Below are positions 9,589-10,877 of a DNA stretch of 10,877 bases, in pieces. Below the pieces are notes generated by a model. The model saw nothing but the letters and a program-made list of their open reading frames with translations. It was not told where the DNA came from and did not search any database. Source of the stretch: Oligoflexus sp. (GTDB lineage Bacteria > Bdellovibrionota_B > Oligoflexia > Oligoflexales > Oligoflexaceae); assembly GCA_030151925.1 (NCBI GenBank), contig JASLCY010000231.1:1-10877 (forward strand). Direction: 5' to 3'. Positions within the stretch are counted from its first letter, which is position 1. Each line of letters opens with the position of its first letter. Both the position numbers and the translations under genes were made by a program.

Positions 9589-10434
9589 ATGCAGAATCCG
9601 TTCAAAAAGGTAGCTGGGATCCATCTTGCGGGTCCCAATTCGACAAAGACAACGCTCGTAATCATGACAGGTCGCCTAGGTGAAGGCAACTTAAGAATAA
9701 GCAACATTTACGACAGGATGGGCACCGTCAATAGGCTCTTTTCCGACGATCGATTGTACGAAGTTCTGAAGACCGAAAGGCCCGATCGGGTGATGATCGA
9801 CAGCCCTTTGAGCGTGCCACCCTGCGTGGCTTGCACGCGTCCGGCGTGCCCCGGCGTCAACGCCTGCGAGGACATCGCGGTCGCTTACATGCAGAAGATG
9901 GTCGACACGAAACAGGGCAAGAGGAAGAAGAAGCCGATGAATCCCCAGACGCAACGCATCTGGGACGTCAAGGAATGGTACGAATGGCATCCGTCGCTGC
10001 AGGAGCCGACTTACAGCGCGAACAAGGCTCCGCTGGTGGTGCGCTCTCTCACGCTTCAGCGCCGTTTAATGAGCCTGGAAACGCCTATCCTGCTCTATGA
10101 AACGTCGATTCCGCATGCTCTCTCGGTGCTCGTCGACCAACTGAGCCTGCCGCGCGAGATCGGTTTCCAGTACCGGGCGTTCGGCATCGGCCGCCAGCGT
10201 CGTGAGGAATTGGTCAAGGCCATCGTCCAAGCGGGTCTGGTCGCGGCCGATCAGATGAAGGAAGCGGCGGCGACCGTGGAAACCTTCAGCGCCTTCCTTG
10301 CTGCATTGATGGCGGGGCTCGAGATCCAGGATCGCGTCTCGCGGCCCGAGAACGTCTTCTTTGCGGAACAGGGCTGGGTTTACCTACCGGAGCTCCATCG
10401 GCCGAAAACCGAAGAAAAACCGGTTCCTAACTGA
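9589..10434 (+). CDS. DUF429-like protein (RNase H-fold type) with a four-Cys cluster
   Basis: The product is 281 residues from the ATG at 9589, which has AAGGA four bases upstream. An ATG at 9577 adds four residues but has no Shine-Dalgarno. Family-like elements are: a first strand VAGIHLAGPNSTKTTLVI (residues 8-25), RVMIDSPLSVP (67-77), LLYETSIPHAL (168-178), and a late FSAFLAALMAGLEI (233-246). These resemble DUF429 'G(V/I)DlaG', 'v.IDaPL', 'yE.yPa' and 'DAlvAAl.A'. Two positions differ: the usual first Asp is His12 (CAT) and the late Asp is Ser234. Between strands is C79-x2-C82-x4-C87-x5-C93 followed by the basic patch GKRKKK at about 110-115, which could bind zinc or nucleic acid. Function is unknown. 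It is transcribed divergently from the barrel gene with only 45 bases between starts, so the promoters must overlap or lie inside coding sequence. Confidence 0.62.
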   Translation: MQNPFKKVAGIHLAGPNSTKTTLVIMTGRLGEGNLRISNIYDRMGTVNRLFSDDRLYEVLKTERPDRVMIDSPLSVPPCVACTRPACPGVNACEDIAVAYMQKMVDTKQGKRKKKPMNPQTQRIWDVKEWYEWHPSLQEPTYSANKAPLVVRSLTLQRRLMSLETPILLYETSIPHALSVLVDQLSLPREIGFQYRAFGIGRQRREELVKAIVQAGLVAADQMKEAAATVETFSAFLAALMAGLEIQDRVSRPENVFFAEQGWVYLPELHRPKTEEKPVPN

Positions 10435-10445
10435 AAAGCCCGATC

Positions 10446-10474
10446 TTTCAAGCCAATTGAAAAAAGCTATGCTC
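10446..10474 (+). promoter_or_regulatory. Weak sigma70-like promoter candidate for the PQQ-type propeller gene
   Basis: TTTCAA (10446-10451) and TATGCT (10469-10474) are 17 bases apart. The -10 box is a fair match and the -35 box is poor. TTTCAA also forms a 6-bp inverted repeat with TTGAAA at 10457-10462. The leader would be about 75 nt. This is the best match in the 119-base gap between the DUF429-like gene and the next start, but short motif matches like this arise by chance. Confidence 0.2.
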
Positions 10475-10530
10475 TCCGGGGGGATTTGAATATTGCTCTT
10501 CCCGCAGGGGGCCGCTATGACTTCAGGATT

Positions 10531-10540
10531 GTTTATAAAC
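10531..10540. repeat. Perfect 10-bp palindrome GTTTATAAAC upstream of the propeller gene
   Basis: The palindrome is AT-rich in a GC-rich background and ends 13 bases before the ATG at 10554. It could be an operator half-site pair or a small hairpin near the ribosome binding site (GGGG at 10544-10547). It contains TATAAA, but as a -10 box it would leave almost no leader and there is no -35 box at the right distance. Function is unknown. Confidence 0.35.
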
Positions 10541-10553
10541 CTCGGGGTCAGAC

Positions 10554-10877
10554 ATGCGAAATCCTGCACAAAGAATAGTGGCTCTCTGTAAAGCCTCGGT
10601 GTTCCTAGGGACCGTGGCGATATTCTCGGCTGCGCACGGAACTTCGGTCCTCATGCAGCACAACGATGCGAACCGTACCGGTGGCGTTCTCCTCGAATCG
10701 CACCTGAATACTTCGAACGTGAATCCCAACGCCTTCGGCCGCCTCGGCGCCTATCCGGTCGACGACCAGATGTATGCGCAGCCCCTCTATGTGCCGGACG
10801 TCCCCATGGGCGAGAACACCTACGATGTGGTCCTGGTCGCGACCGTCAACAACAGCGTCTATGCGTTCGACGCGGAC
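10554..10877 (+). CDS. N-terminal part of a secreted PQQ-type beta-propeller protein (3' end outside window)
   Basis: The frame opens at the ATG 10554-10556 and stays open for 108 codons to the right edge. It starts with a signal peptide, MRNPAQRIVALCKASVFLG then TVAIFSAAHG, with likely cleavage near residue 28-29. The mature start, SVLMQHNDANRTG followed by LNTSNVNPNAFGRLGAYPV, DDQMYAQPLYVPDVPM and VVLVATVNNSVYAFDAD (residues 92-108), is the usual opening of secreted PQQ-like or BamB-like propeller proteins, where 'Q(H/W)N(D/N)..RTG', 'G..YAQPLYV' and 'V(Y/L)VAT..NSVYAFDA' recur. A GGGG 6-7 bases upstream may serve as a weak Shine-Dalgarno. No dehydrogenase motif is in the part present, so enzymatic activity cannot be judged; many such proteins only carry the propeller. 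It runs in the same direction as the DUF429-like gene, 119 bases downstream, with no clear terminator between. Confidence 0.85.
   Translation, partial: MRNPAQRIVALCKASVFLGTVAIFSAAHGTSVLMQHNDANRTGGVLLESHLNTSNVNPNAFGRLGAYPVDDQMYAQPLYVPDVPMGENTYDVVLVATVNNSVYAFDAD

Noticed and set aside
9544..9624. Upstream ATG at 9624 as the start of the barrel protein
   Set aside because: It would place 27 charged and mixed residues before a clear signal peptide and overlap the divergent gene; the ATG at 9543 gives a normal exported protein.
10523..10729. Short minus-strand frames at 10384-10569 and 10523-10729
   Set aside because: They overlap the DUF429-like 3' end and the propeller gene's signal peptide antisense, and have no ribosome binding site or recognisable content.

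Overview
The window is high-GC DNA from a Gram-negative bacterium. Evidence for this is Sec signal peptides on several products, periplasmic c-type haem motifs, a probable outer-membrane beta-barrel protein and a c-di-GMP-binding PilZ protein. The mix of a eukaryote-type cN-II-like 5'-nucleotidase, a Ser/Thr kinase with PEGA modules and PilZ proteins would suit Bdellovibrionota/Oligoflexia or a myxobacterial relative. That placement is an inference and is not shown by the sequence.

Layout: (1) The left edge holds the 3' end of a plus-strand gene, possibly DUF1501/DUF1552-like (to 488). It meets a minus-strand gene at a perfect 11-bp hairpin with T-runs on both sides, which is a bidirectional terminator. 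(2) Five minus-strand genes fill 552-9543. In transcription order they are a TPR plus probable beta-barrel protein, a PilZ protein (stop and start overlap as TGATG), a HAD-type cN-II-like nucleotidase (14 nt later), a transmembrane Ser/Thr kinase with PEGA modules (128 nt later, after a GC hairpin), and a secreted beta-helix/dihaem cytochrome fusion (166 nt later). The first three are a clear operon. The last two may be separately transcribed. (3) A plus-strand gene, possibly DUF429-related, starts divergently at 9589. (4) The right edge cuts a secreted PQQ-type beta-propeller protein that starts at 10554.

Function: the tight trio pairs an envelope protein with a c-di-GMP receptor and an enzyme expected to hydrolyse IMP/GMP, so a nucleotide-signalling link to the envelope is possible. 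The kinase adds a second signalling protein spanning the inner membrane. The fusion and the PQQ-type propeller suggest periplasmic redox or binding functions, but no substrate can be read from the sequence.

No tRNA, rRNA, CRISPR array, insertion sequence or integrase was seen. All intergenic gaps are under 200 bases. The best candidates for uncharacterised biology are the TPR-barrel/PilZ/nucleotidase operon, the beta-helix/dihaem fusion, and the DUF429-like protein with altered acidic positions and a Cys cluster.
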